Shown one piece after another: positions 35,031 through 43,569 of a stretch of DNA of 64,000 nucleotides (position 1 is its first letter; the number at the start of each line of letters is the position of its first letter). Below the pieces are notes generated by a model, which was not told the DNA's origin, made no database searches, and saw nothing but the letters and a program-made list of their open reading frames with translations. Source of the DNA: an uncultured Clostridia bacterium (lineage in GTDB: Bacteria > Bacillota > Clostridia > Oscillospirales > Oscillospiraceae); the NCBI GenBank assembly GCA_947365965.1, contig CANAZG010000005.1, positions 1 to 64,000 of the forward strand, given 5' to 3'. The position numbers and the translations under genes are program-made.

Positions 35031-35286
35031 GAAAAAGCCAAACAAGGACAGCCAACCTCTTTGTCCTCTTCTGCTATTTACTCTACCACACCCGCCCGCA
35101 GAAATCAACCGGAAATTTCCCCGCAAACCATTTTCTACAGCGCCGACGCCTCTGCGCGGCAGAGAATTGCTGCATATGTATGATCTATAGAGCAACATTA
35201 TCCATCCCGCTTAAGCTTATTATACAATACAACCAGGCAGATTTTGTTGATATTCGCCTAATATAAGTGGGCTCCAGCGAAATGGC
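35031..35286. other. Divergent intergenic region of the island
   Basis: This A+T-richer stretch has no convincing gene. Its right end holds one arm of an inverted repeat (CTCCAGCGAAA, 35272-35282) that spans the -35 box of the transporter promoter. The rest shows no structure I can support. Confidence 0.4.
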
Positions 35287-35339
35287 TTGACATTTTCGCT
35301 GGAGAGAGTATACTGTGATTATGTTGAATGTTACTACAT
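35287..35339 (+). promoter_or_regulatory. Transporter promoter with GntR operator 5
   Basis: TTGACA (35287-35292), a 16-bp spacer and TATACT (35309-35314) form a strong promoter. The dyad ATGT-TACT-ACAT (35328-35339) lies just after the expected start. An 11-bp inverted repeat (35272-35282 with 35294-35304) embraces the -35 box and could bind a second regulator. Confidence 0.8.
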
Positions 35340-35456
35340 AGCATTAATACAAGCACTACACGATCTCTGGCAGCCACTACCCCCACCGGACAAAATCGGA
35401 CCGCCTGGGCCGTTTTTGTAGAGAACCTGTTACAATTGTTAAGGAGGAAAACGAAC

Positions 35457-36644
35457 ATGAAGAAGAGACTCATCGCGATGCTCCTGTCGCTGTCCATGGT
35501 CGGTCTGCTGCTGGCCGGCTGCGGCGGGAATAACGACAAGCCCGCCGCCGACCCCAAGCCTGCGGATCCCGCGCCCTCCGCCCCTGCGGATCCCGCCCCG
35601 GCCGCGCCCTCTGCGCCCGCCGGCGACATCGACTACAAGAACTTCACCATCAATCCCTCCCAGATCCCCCAGGAGAAGCTGGACACCACCCTGTATCTGG
35701 CCGTCTCCATCCGCGGTCTGGAGAACCCCTACATCGCCACCATCAACGACGGTATGCACATGTTCGCCGAGTATCTGGACAGCATCGGCCAGAAGTATGA
35801 GATGCAGGTTCTGGACTCCCAGGGCGACAGCGCCAAGGAAGTCGATAATATGCGCCAGTTCGCCGCCAAGGCCAACGGCAACGCCATCGCCTACTCCGAC
35901 CCCAACGAGGACGCCATCGCCTACTCCCTGGCCGAGGCCATGGCCGAATCCGGCGGCTATCTGGGCACCGCCTGGAACAAGCCCGCCGACGTGGGTCCCA
36001 CGGATCTGAATCCCAACTGGGTCATCCACACCTCCCCTGACAACGTCATCGGCGGCTACAACATCGCCAAGGCCCTCTTCGACTCCATGGGCGGCAAGGG
36101 CAAGATCTTTGTCTGCCAGGGCCTCCTGGGCAACACCGCCGCCAACGACCGCTATGCTGGCCTCCAGCAGGCCCTCAAGGAGTACCCTGACATCGAGGTG
36201 GCCGCTGACGACACCGCCAACTGGAACACCGACGAGGCGCTGGCCCTGGTGGAGACCTGGCTGACCCAGACCCCCGACGTGGGCGGCGTGTGGTGCGCCA
36301 ACGACAACATGGCCACCGGCGCGCTCCAGGCCCTGGACGCCGCCGGCCTGAAGGGCAAGGTCGGCGTGGTGGGCATTGACGCCAACACCGATATCGTCGA
36401 GGCCGTCCGGGACGGCTACGCCACCGCCACCGTCTCCTCCAACGGCTACCTCCAGGGCGGCTACACCCTGGCCATCTGCTACGCCGCCTGGGCCGGCCTC
36501 ATCAACGTGGAGGACCTGCCCGCCGAGTTCCGCGAGTTCGCCACCCCGGCTCTGCTCATCGACAGCCCCGAGGCCGCCGAGAGCTACCTGACCACGCCGC
36601 CCAGCTTCGACTTCAGCCAGATCTACTGGTGCAAGGCGGACTAA
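35457..36644 (+). CDS. Sugar ABC transporter substrate-binding lipoprotein (RbsB type)
   Basis: Captures the island's sugar outside the cell. The 395-residue precursor has a lipoprotein signal with LAGC (Cys22), a Pro/Ala/Asp-rich linker to about residue 60, and a type I periplasmic-binding domain (AVSIRGLENPYIATINDGM, GVVGIDANTDIVEAV). AAGGAGG lies 8 bases before the ATG at 35457. A hairpin follows the gene, ahead of the permease. Confidence 0.92.
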   Translation: MKKRLIAMLLSLSMVGLLLAGCGGNNDKPAADPKPADPAPSAPADPAPAAPSAPAGDIDYKNFTINPSQIPQEKLDTTLYLAVSIRGLENPYIATINDGMHMFAEYLDSIGQKYEMQVLDSQGDSAKEVDNMRQFAAKANGNAIAYSDPNEDAIAYSLAEAMAESGGYLGTAWNKPADVGPTDLNPNWVIHTSPDNVIGGYNIAKALFDSMGGKGKIFVCQGLLGNTAANDRYAGLQQALKEYPDIEVAADDTANWNTDEALALVETWLTQTPDVGGVWCANDNMATGALQALDAAGLKGKVGVVGIDANTDIVEAVRDGYATATVSSNGYLQGGYTLAICYAAWAGLINVEDLPAEFREFATPALLIDSPEAAESYLTTPPSFDFSQIYWCKAD

Positions 36645-36661
36645 ACCGCATAACAAAGGAC

Positions 36662-36693
36662 ACGGGGGCTGGGATGCACGTCCCAGCCCCCGT
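36662..36693 (+). terminator. Attenuating hairpin after the sugar-binding protein gene
   Basis: ACGGGGGCTGGGA (36662-36674) pairs with TCCCAGCCCCCGT (36681-36693), with little T tail. It likely raises binding-protein expression over the permeases. Confidence 0.7.
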
Positions 36694-36701
36694 TCTAAGG
36701 A

Positions 36702-36818
36702 CCTGTATTCACAACCGCTGAACACGGTCTGGCCGGCCCTTTTGCCGCCATACCACGCCGGTGGAAAATCGCCCTGTCCGACAGACAGCACCCCCCGTCC
36801 CCCGGTTATGAATACAGG
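36702..36818. repeat. 117-bp segment bounded by 16-bp inverted repeats (possible MITE)
   Basis: CCTGTATTCACAACCG (36702-36717) and CGGTTATGAATACAGG (36803-36818) are inverted copies with one mismatch. They enclose non-coding sequence in the transporter operon, 41 bp before the permease start. No clear target duplication was seen. A small non-autonomous element or a structured leader are both possible. Confidence 0.55.
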
Positions 36819-36858
36819 CTCTTCATACGGCCGCCGGAATGAGATTGGAGAGACGCTT

Positions 36859-37875
36859 ATGATAAAATTGAATCCCGCGGCGAGCATTACCGAGGAGTTC
36901 GCCGAAAAAGTCCGAAACGAAAACAGAAACGACCGGCTGATGAAGCTGGCGCCCATTTTCGTGCTCATCGCCCTGGTGATGGTATTCACCGCCACCTGCG
37001 GCGTCAGCTTTATCAGCGGAGGCAACCTGCTGAACATCCTCAACCAGATGGCCCTGCCCCTGGTGGTGGCCCTGGGGCTGACCTTCGTCATCATGCTGGG
37101 GAGCATTGACCTGTCTATTGACGGCACCGTGGGCATGGCCGGGTCCCTCTTCGCCTGCCTGGTGCTCAACAGCGAGTTCGGCACAAATCTGGGCCTCATG
37201 GGGGCGGTCATCGCCGTGGGGGCCAGCATGCTGTGCGGCCTGGCCGTGGGCCTGTGCCACGTCTACCTGAAAATTCCCTCCTTCATGGCGTCCTTCGCCT
37301 TCATGTACATCTGCAAGGGCATCGGCATGGTCTCCTACCAGGGCCATCCCCCCACCATTCAGGACCCTTTCATCAAGGCCCTGCCCACGGCCTCCTTCCT
37401 GGGCATCCCCTTCATCACCTGGGTGGCCATTGCCATGTTCGCCCTGTGCTACTTCATCCAGGAGCGCACCGCCTTCGGCCGCCACATCTACGCCGTGGGG
37501 ACCAACGAGAGCATTCCCCGCTCCGTGGGCGTGAGCGTGGAGCGGGTGAAGGTGGGCGTGTTCACCCTGGCGGGCTTCCTCTTCGGCGTGGCCGGCGTCA
37601 TCGGGGCCATCCGCCTGGGCCAGGGCCAGATCGCCATCGGCGCCGGCAAGATGTTCCCCGCCCAGGCCGCCGTGGTGGTGGGCGGAACCAGTCTGGCCGG
37701 CGGCAAGGGCGGCGTCACCAACACCATTGTGGGCGTGCTCATCATGACGGTGCTGGACAACGGCCTGCTGGTGCTGGGCGTGAACCCCAACATCCGCACG
37801 GGGATCCAGGGCGTCATCATCCTGGTCTCTGTCATCCTGACCGTGGCCCGGGGGGCCAAGGTCATCAGCAAGTAA
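36859..37875 (+). CDS. Sugar ABC transporter permease (RbsC type), subunit 1
   Basis: A 338-residue membrane protein with about ten predicted helices. The GSIDLSIDGTVGMAGSLFA signature near residue 75 and the late GGTSLAGGKGG loop are typical of ribose/xylose-type permeases. ATG 36859 has GGAGAGA before it. It pairs with the second permease encoded after the ATPase. Confidence 0.9.
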   Translation: MIKLNPAASITEEFAEKVRNENRNDRLMKLAPIFVLIALVMVFTATCGVSFISGGNLLNILNQMALPLVVALGLTFVIMLGSIDLSIDGTVGMAGSLFACLVLNSEFGTNLGLMGAVIAVGASMLCGLAVGLCHVYLKIPSFMASFAFMYICKGIGMVSYQGHPPTIQDPFIKALPTASFLGIPFITWVAIAMFALCYFIQERTAFGRHIYAVGTNESIPRSVGVSVERVKVGVFTLAGFLFGVAGVIGAIRLGQGQIAIGAGKMFPAQAAVVVGGTSLAGGKGGVTNTIVGVLIMTVLDNGLLVLGVNPNIRTGIQGVIILVSVILTVARGAKVISK

Positions 37876-37888
37876 GGGGGGAGAAGCT

Positions 37889-39433
37889 ATGACAACGCAA
37901 GAACGGAACACGCGCCCCCTGCTCTTCAGCGCCAGCGGCATCACCAAGTCCTTTGCCGGCACTCAGGCCCTCAAGGGCGTGGGGCTGGACGTGGCCCCCG
38001 GCGAGATCGTGGGGCTGGTGGGGGAGAACGGCGCGGGCAAGTCCACGCTGCTGAAGATCATCATCGGGGCCCAGCCCCAGACCAGCGGCTCCATGACCCT
38101 CCACGGCCAGCCCTATGAGCCGAGAACCCCCATGGACGCCAACCGGGCGGGCATCGGCATGGTGTTCCAGGAGCAGTCCCTAATCGTGAACCTGAACGTG
38201 GCCCAGAACATCTTCTTCGGCCACGAGAACCTCTTCAAATCCCACGGCATCATCAGCTGGAGCAAAATGAACCGGGCCGCCCAGGAGGTTCTGGCGGCCG
38301 TGGACATCACCGACATCAGCCCCTCCACCAAGGTCAGCAATCTCAACTTCGCCACCCGGCAGATGGTGGAGATCGCCAAGGTCATGGACGTGACCAAGCG
38401 CTCCGGCGCGGAGCACTGCCTGATATTGCTGGATGAGCCCACCTCGGTGCTCAACGAGGCGGAGGTGGAGAACCTCTATAGGCAGATGCGCAAGATCGCG
38501 GACCAGGGCCACGCGGTGATCTTCGTTTCCCACCATCTGGACGAGATCCTCCATATCACGGACCGGATCTATGTCTACAAGGACGGCTCCAGCGTGGGGG
38601 ACCTGGACACCAGGGACGCCACCGAGGCCCGGCTCTACGAGATGATGGTGGGCAAGGGCACCACCACCGAGTACTACCACCTGGACCGGCAGACCGTCCC
38701 CTCAGAGGAGGTGCTGCTGGAGGTGCGGGATCTGGGCATCCACGGCATATTCAAGCACGTGAATTTCCAGCTCCACCGGGGAGAGGTCCTGGGCCTGTGC
38801 GGCGTGGTGGGCTCCGGCATTGAGGAGGTCTGCGAGGTCATCTGCGGCGACGAGCGGCCCTCCTTCGGCGAGGTGGTCATCCGGGGGGAGAGCATGCGCT
38901 TCTCCTCGCCCCAGCAGGCCCTGGCCAAGGGGGTGCTGATGATCCCCAAGGAGCGGCTCTTTGAGGGCATCGTCTCCAACCTCTCCGTGGAGGAGAACAT
39001 CGCCCTGTCCAACGCCCACGCCCTCTCCAGGGGGCCCGTGGTCTCCGCCAAGGCGGTGCGCCGGCAGGCGGAGGAGTGGATCAAGAAGCTGCGCATCAAG
39101 ACCAGCGGCCCCCAGGAGCTGCTGCTCCAGCTCTCCGGCGGAAACCAGCAGAAGGTGGTCTTCTCCCGGGCGCTGGCCAGCGGCGCGGAGATCCTCATCC
39201 TCAACCACCCCACTCGGGGCGTGGACGTGGGGGCCAAGGAGGAGATCTACGCCTTCATCCGGAACATGACGGAGGAGGGCAAGGCGGTGATCCTCCTGGG
39301 CGACACGGTGGACGAGTATCTGGGGCTGTGCTCCCGGCTGCTGATGATGAAGGACGGCCTGGTGACAGGCGAGTTCGACGCGCCGGCCGACGGGAAGCCC
39401 TCCCAGGTGGACGTGGTCAGCCTGATGATGTGA
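37889..39433 (+). CDS. Sugar ABC transporter ATPase with two nucleotide domains (RbsA/MglA type)
   Basis: Powers sugar import, 514 residues. Domain 1 has Walker A GENGAGKS near residue 51 and Walker B LILLDEPTS, but its signature is degenerate (LNFATRQ). Domain 2 has a weak Walker A (GVVGSGIEE), a good signature LSGGNQQK and an altered Walker B, LILNHPTRG, where Asp-Glu is replaced by Asn-His. Thus only the site combining domain 1 Walker motifs and the domain 2 signature looks catalytic. GGGGGAG precedes the start. Confidence 0.9.
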   Translation: MTTQERNTRPLLFSASGITKSFAGTQALKGVGLDVAPGEIVGLVGENGAGKSTLLKIIIGAQPQTSGSMTLHGQPYEPRTPMDANRAGIGMVFQEQSLIVNLNVAQNIFFGHENLFKSHGIISWSKMNRAAQEVLAAVDITDISPSTKVSNLNFATRQMVEIAKVMDVTKRSGAEHCLILLDEPTSVLNEAEVENLYRQMRKIADQGHAVIFVSHHLDEILHITDRIYVYKDGSSVGDLDTRDATEARLYEMMVGKGTTTEYYHLDRQTVPSEEVLLEVRDLGIHGIFKHVNFQLHRGEVLGLCGVVGSGIEEVCEVICGDERPSFGEVVIRGESMRFSSPQQALAKGVLMIPKERLFEGIVSNLSVEENIALSNAHALSRGPVVSAKAVRRQAEEWIKKLRIKTSGPQELLLQLSGGNQQKVVFSRALASGAEILILNHPTRGVDVGAKEEIYAFIRNMTEEGKAVILLGDTVDEYLGLCSRLLMMKDGLVTGEFDAPADGKPSQVDVVSLMM

Positions 39434-39445
39434 GGAGGTAGAGGC

Positions 39446-40450
39446 ATGTCAACAAAAAATAAAGCGCTGCCGGGAAAGAGAGCGATCCTGGACAACATCA
39501 TGGAGTACTTCAGCTTCTCCGCCATCATCATTCTGCTCCTGGCCCTGTCTCTGACCCAGGAGAATTTCCTGGGGGAGATCAACCTGAAGAACCTGCTGCG
39601 GGACACCGCGCCGCTGATGATTATGGCCGCAGGCATGACCATGGTGCTGCTCTTTGGCTCCATTGACCTCTCCATGGGCGCTGTGTGCTCCGTGTCCAAC
39701 GTGGCCTTTGTCCACTTTATGCTGGCCTATGGCGAGAGCTTCGGCAATCCCCTGCTGGCCGGTCTGGCGGGGCTGGCCGTGTCCCTGCTCTTCGGCCTGT
39801 GCTCGGGCCTGACCCTGGGGTTCATCCATGTGAAGCTGAAGGTCCCCTCCTTCATCGCCTCCCTGGGCTTTATGAGCGTGTGGCAGTCCGTGGCCCTGCT
39901 GATTACCCAGGGACCTGAGTCCATGAAGAAGGCCCTCTGGCCGGCCACGGACTGGTACAAGATCTCCTTCGGCGTGGTGGGCCTGCCCCTGGTGCTGGCC
40001 ATTGTCATCATTCTGCTGGTCTACCTGCTCACCCGGTTCACCGCCTTCGGCAAGGCTGTCTTCGCCATTGGCGGCAACGAGCGGGCCGCCCGGGTGGCGG
40101 GCATCCACGTGGACCGGACCAAGATCATGGTCTTTGCCCTCAACGGGGTGCTGGCGGCTCTGGCCGGGGTGTTCCTGGCCGCCAACCTGCGCTCCAGCGC
40201 CCCCACCATCGGGGACCCCTTCACCCTGAAGATCGTGGCCGCCTGCGCCCTGGGGGGCACCAGTCTGGCCGGAGGCAAGGGCAGCGAGCTGGGGACCATC
40301 CTGGGCGTGTTCACCGTGGCCATCATCGAGAACGGCATGAACTTCATCGGCGTGGACGCCTACTGGCAGAACGTGGTGTTCGGCATCTTCGTGCTGGCGG
40401 CCATCGCCCTCACCGTGGACCGGCGGACACGGGGACAGATCATCAAATAA
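39446..40450 (+). CDS. Sugar ABC transporter permease (RbsC type), subunit 2
   Basis: A 334-residue membrane protein related to the first permease, with LFGSIDLSMGAVCSVSN near residue 73 and GGTSLAGGKGSELG near 272. The two different permeases probably form a heterodimer. It follows the ATPase by 12 bp, with GAGGAGG before the ATG. Confidence 0.9.
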   Translation: MSTKNKALPGKRAILDNIMEYFSFSAIIILLLALSLTQENFLGEINLKNLLRDTAPLMIMAAGMTMVLLFGSIDLSMGAVCSVSNVAFVHFMLAYGESFGNPLLAGLAGLAVSLLFGLCSGLTLGFIHVKLKVPSFIASLGFMSVWQSVALLITQGPESMKKALWPATDWYKISFGVVGLPLVLAIVIILLVYLLTRFTAFGKAVFAIGGNERAARVAGIHVDRTKIMVFALNGVLAALAGVFLAANLRSSAPTIGDPFTLKIVAACALGGTSLAGGKGSELGTILGVFTVAIIENGMNFIGVDAYWQNVVFGIFVLAAIALTVDRRTRGQIIK

Positions 40451-40486
40451 CGAAAAGCGGGCGCCGCAGCGCCCAGGAGGATTTTT

Positions 40487-41068
40487 ATGGCAGACGTCAA
40501 GCCTTTTGTCTTGGATTTCAACCTGCTGACTGGCCTGTGCGCGAGCGGGAAGGTCCGGCCCACGCTCCGCTATGTGTCCAGCATGGCCGGGCAGTTCGCG
40601 GACCAGGAGGCGGCCCGGGCCCTGGCGGCGGGGGAGAACCCCCTGCTCTACGAGTTCTACGGCCTGGACCTGCCGGAGGAGTCCGGCGTGCTCCAGTTCG
40701 GCACAACCAAGCTCTACCCCGGCAAGGTGGGGGACGAGTACTTCATGACCAAGGGCCACTTCCACACCATTCTGGACACCTCCGAGGTCTACTACTGCCT
40801 CTCCGGCCAGGGCGGGATGCTCATGGAGACCCCGGAGGGGGATGTGGACTGGAGGGAGCTGAAGCCCGGGGACGCCCTGTATGTCCCGGGCCGCTGGGCC
40901 CACCGCAGCGTCAACACAGGCAGCGAGCCCCTGGTGATGTTCTACGTCTACCGGGCCGACGCGGGCCACGACTACGGCACCATCGAGGAAAAGGGGTACC
41001 GGAAGCTGGTGGTGGAGCGGGACGGGAAGCCGGTTCTGGCGGACAATCCCAAGTGGCAGCAGCGCTGA
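40487..41068 (+). CDS. Cupin-type glucose-6-phosphate isomerase family protein
   Basis: A 193-residue cupin resembling archaeal-type phosphoglucose isomerase. The metal site is GHFHTILDTSEVYY (His, His, Glu) with a later His in GRWAHRSV. It is unrelated to the common PGI fold. In the island it may interconvert an aldose- and ketose-phosphate. AGGAGG precedes the ATG. Confidence 0.83.
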   Translation: MADVKPFVLDFNLLTGLCASGKVRPTLRYVSSMAGQFADQEAARALAAGENPLLYEFYGLDLPEESGVLQFGTTKLYPGKVGDEYFMTKGHFHTILDTSEVYYCLSGQGGMLMETPEGDVDWRELKPGDALYVPGRWAHRSVNTGSEPLVMFYVYRADAGHDYGTIEEKGYRKLVVERDGKPVLADNPKWQQR

Positions 41069-41182
41069 CCCGCCTCCAAAGGGCTCCCAGGCGTTTCCCG
41101 TTGCTTTTGACTCCCAGAAGAAAAGAGGGACCGCGTGTCCCAATCATCCGAAATTGTGCATAATTTGAAGGAGGTCTTTCCT

Positions 41183-42295
41183 ATGTCTATGCTGGAACGC
41201 TCCACCCGGGCCTACGGCTCTCCCAGCCGGTACATCCAGGGACGCAATGAGCTGGACCATATCCGTGAGCACACGGAGATTTACGGCAAAAAGGTGTTCT
41301 TCCTCATCGATGTCTTTTTCTATGAGAATCTGAAGGCCAAGTTTGACGGCCTCTATGCCGGCAGCGGCAGCACTATCCAGTGCGAGCAGTTCGGCGGCCA
41401 GTGCACGGAGGACGAGATCCTCCGCTGCACCGCCCTGGCCAAGGAGCTGGCCCCGGAGGTGGTGGTGGGCATCGGCGGCGGCAAGACCATGGATACCGCC
41501 AAGGCCGTGGCCGACAACTACAGGGCCGCCACGGTCATTGTCCCCACCACCGCGTCCACCGACGCCCCGGCCATGGGCCTGTCGGTCATCTACACCCCCC
41601 AGGGGGAGCACATCGGCGCGCGGCACTACCGGAAGAACCCGGATCTGGTGCTGCTGGACACCGAGATTCTGGCCAAGGCGCCCATCCGCTTCCTGGTGGC
41701 CGGCATGGGCGACGCCCTGTCCACCTATCCGGAGTGCCGGGCCAATCTCCAGTCCTCCTCCCCCAACTACGTCAATAGCGGCTACCGGCAGACCATTGCC
41801 GGTCTGGCCATCTCCAAGGCCTGCCACGAGACCATCCTCTCCAAGGGCGTCAACGCCAGGAAGGCGGCGGAGCTGGGGCTGTGCACCAGGGACGTGGAGG
41901 ACGTCATCGAGGCCAACACCCTCCTCTCCGGCCTGGGCGTACAGAACACCTCCTGCGCCGGGGCCCACTCCATTGCCGAGGGCATCACGGTCCTGCCCCC
42001 CTGCGCCAAGCTCCTCCACGGCGAGGTGGTGGCGTTTGGCGTACTGGTGCAGCTGATCGTGGAGGGCGCTCCCGCCCAGGAGCTGGATGAGCTCTACGAG
42101 TTCTACAATCAGGTGGGCCTGCCCACCACCTTCGCGGACCTGGACATCCCTGACGCCACAGGCGAGGACATCATGCGGGTGGCCGAGGCCTCCATGCACT
42201 CCTACTGGGACGTGGAGCCCTTCACGGTGAATCCCCAGATGGTCTACGACGGCATTATGCTGGCCAACGCCCTGGGCGCGGCGAAAAAGAAGTAA
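41183..42295 (+). CDS. Iron-containing polyol dehydrogenase (GldA-like)
   Basis: A 370-residue NAD-dependent dehydrogenase of the glycerol dehydrogenase family. The nucleotide loop is GIGGGKTMDTAK near residue 97; metal ligands are D in GMGDALSTY, H in CAGAHSIAEG and H in LLHGEVVAFG. The ATG at 41183 follows GAAGGAGG. It may oxidise a polyol or reduce a short keto product formed by aldol cleavage. Confidence 0.88.
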   Translation: MSMLERSTRAYGSPSRYIQGRNELDHIREHTEIYGKKVFFLIDVFFYENLKAKFDGLYAGSGSTIQCEQFGGQCTEDEILRCTALAKELAPEVVVGIGGGKTMDTAKAVADNYRAATVIVPTTASTDAPAMGLSVIYTPQGEHIGARHYRKNPDLVLLDTEILAKAPIRFLVAGMGDALSTYPECRANLQSSSPNYVNSGYRQTIAGLAISKACHETILSKGVNARKAAELGLCTRDVEDVIEANTLLSGLGVQNTSCAGAHSIAEGITVLPPCAKLLHGEVVAFGVLVQLIVEGAPAQELDELYEFYNQVGLPTTFADLDIPDATGEDIMRVAEASMHSYWDVEPFTVNPQMVYDGIMLANALGAAKKK

Positions 42296-42328
42296 TCTCT
42301 GCCAGTAAATATACAAGGAGGATTTCCT

Positions 42329-43348
42329 ATGAGAGCCATCCAGTACACCGCTGCCCGCCAGTTCTCTGTGGCGGAGCTTGAGAAGCCGGTTCCGGGCCCC
42401 TACCAGGTGGTGATTCGGGTGAAGGCCTGCGGCATCTGCAAGACCGATCTGACCATCCACGACGGCAGCTTCCTGGCCAGGTTCCCTCTGGTGAACGGCC
42501 ACGAGTTCGCCGGGGTCATCGACAGCGTGGGCAGCGAGGTCACCGAGTGGAAGGCCGGGGACCGGGTGACCGCCGACAATACGGAGCTGTGCGGTTACTG
42601 CGAGGCCTGCCGGCGGGACGAGCCCCTCTACTGCGAGAACTTCAACTCCCACGGCTGCAACATGCCCGGCGGCTTTGCCGAGTACGTGCTCATCAACCAC
42701 GACAAGGTCTTCGCCATCAGCGATCAGCTGTCCTTTGAGGAGGCCACCTTCACCGAGCCCACCGCCTGCGCGGTTCACGGCGTGGACCGGATTGCGCCGC
42801 GCTTCGGCGACTCCATCCTCATGTTCGGCGCCGGTCCCACGGGTATCATTCTGGCCCAGCTGCTCCGGCGGGCCGGCGGAGGGCGGATGGTCATCGCCGA
42901 CCCCCACCAGGAGAAGCTGGACATCCTGAGAAAGTACGGCTTCACGGATCTGGTGGTCATGGACAAGTCTGACCCCTCCAAGCACACGGAGGCCATCAAG
43001 GCCCTCCAGCCCAAGGGGTTCGATATTGTTATTGACGCCACCGGCGCGGCGTCCGTGTTTGCCGGCTGCTTTAACTTCGTCCATATGGGCAGCAAGATCG
43101 TCTCCTACGGCGTCTGCGCCGCCGACGCCAGGGTGCCCGTGAGCCCCTACGAGATTTTCAGCCAGGAGTACACGATTCTGGGCTCCTTCGCCCAGACCCA
43201 CTGCTTTGGCCGGGCGCTGGAGTATCTGGAGAGCGGAGCGGTGCAGGTCAAGGAGCTCATCTCCCACGAGCTGCCCCTGGAGGAGTACGGCCAGGGCCTC
43301 CAGCTGATTATGGATAAGAAGGCCAGGAAGGTGATTATCCGGCCGTGA
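42329..43348 (+). CDS. Zinc-dependent alcohol/polyol dehydrogenase (MDR)
   Basis: A 339-residue medium-chain dehydrogenase with catalytic zinc motifs GICKTD and NGHEF, structural zinc cysteines in CGYCEACRRDEPLYC, and nucleotide site GAGPTG. AAGGAGG precedes the ATG. It is the last gene of the transporter operon and the third MDR enzyme in the island, so several hydroxyl positions of the substrate or related polyols may be oxidised. Confidence 0.9.
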   Translation: MRAIQYTAARQFSVAELEKPVPGPYQVVIRVKACGICKTDLTIHDGSFLARFPLVNGHEFAGVIDSVGSEVTEWKAGDRVTADNTELCGYCEACRRDEPLYCENFNSHGCNMPGGFAEYVLINHDKVFAISDQLSFEEATFTEPTACAVHGVDRIAPRFGDSILMFGAGPTGIILAQLLRRAGGGRMVIADPHQEKLDILRKYGFTDLVVMDKSDPSKHTEAIKALQPKGFDIVIDATGAASVFAGCFNFVHMGSKIVSYGVCAADARVPVSPYEIFSQEYTILGSFAQTHCFGRALEYLESGAVQVKELISHELPLEEYGQGLQLIMDKKARKVIIRP

Positions 43349-43383
43349 CGGCCAGGGGCGATCCCGATACATAGGCCGCAAAA

Positions 43384-43458
43384 GAGACCGGAGCAGTTCA
43401 TGAGAACCGCTCCGGTCTCCTGCGTGTCCGAGTTGTCACCCCCTTTGGGGTGTTTTTT
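43384..43458 (+). terminator. Tandem terminators closing the island
   Basis: A long hairpin GAGACCGGAGC...GCTCCGGTCTC (43384-43419) is followed by a short stem CACCCC-CTTT-GGGGTG (43437-43452) with a T6 tail, which is a good intrinsic terminator. Confidence 0.85.
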
Positions 43459-43569
43459 CATTTTCCAAACAACTTTGAAAGATATTTGCCGGTTTCTATA
43501 TACGGGCACTGGTTTTTGCGGTATACTGGCGGCAGAACGGAAAAGAAATCCGAAAGGAGTGATCCGATC

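Noticed and set aside
33617..35266. 549-residue plus-strand frame between the SMP-30 gene and the transporter
   Set aside because: It runs antisense through the 33953-34975 dehydrogenase and the terminator at 33901 and has no recognisable product.
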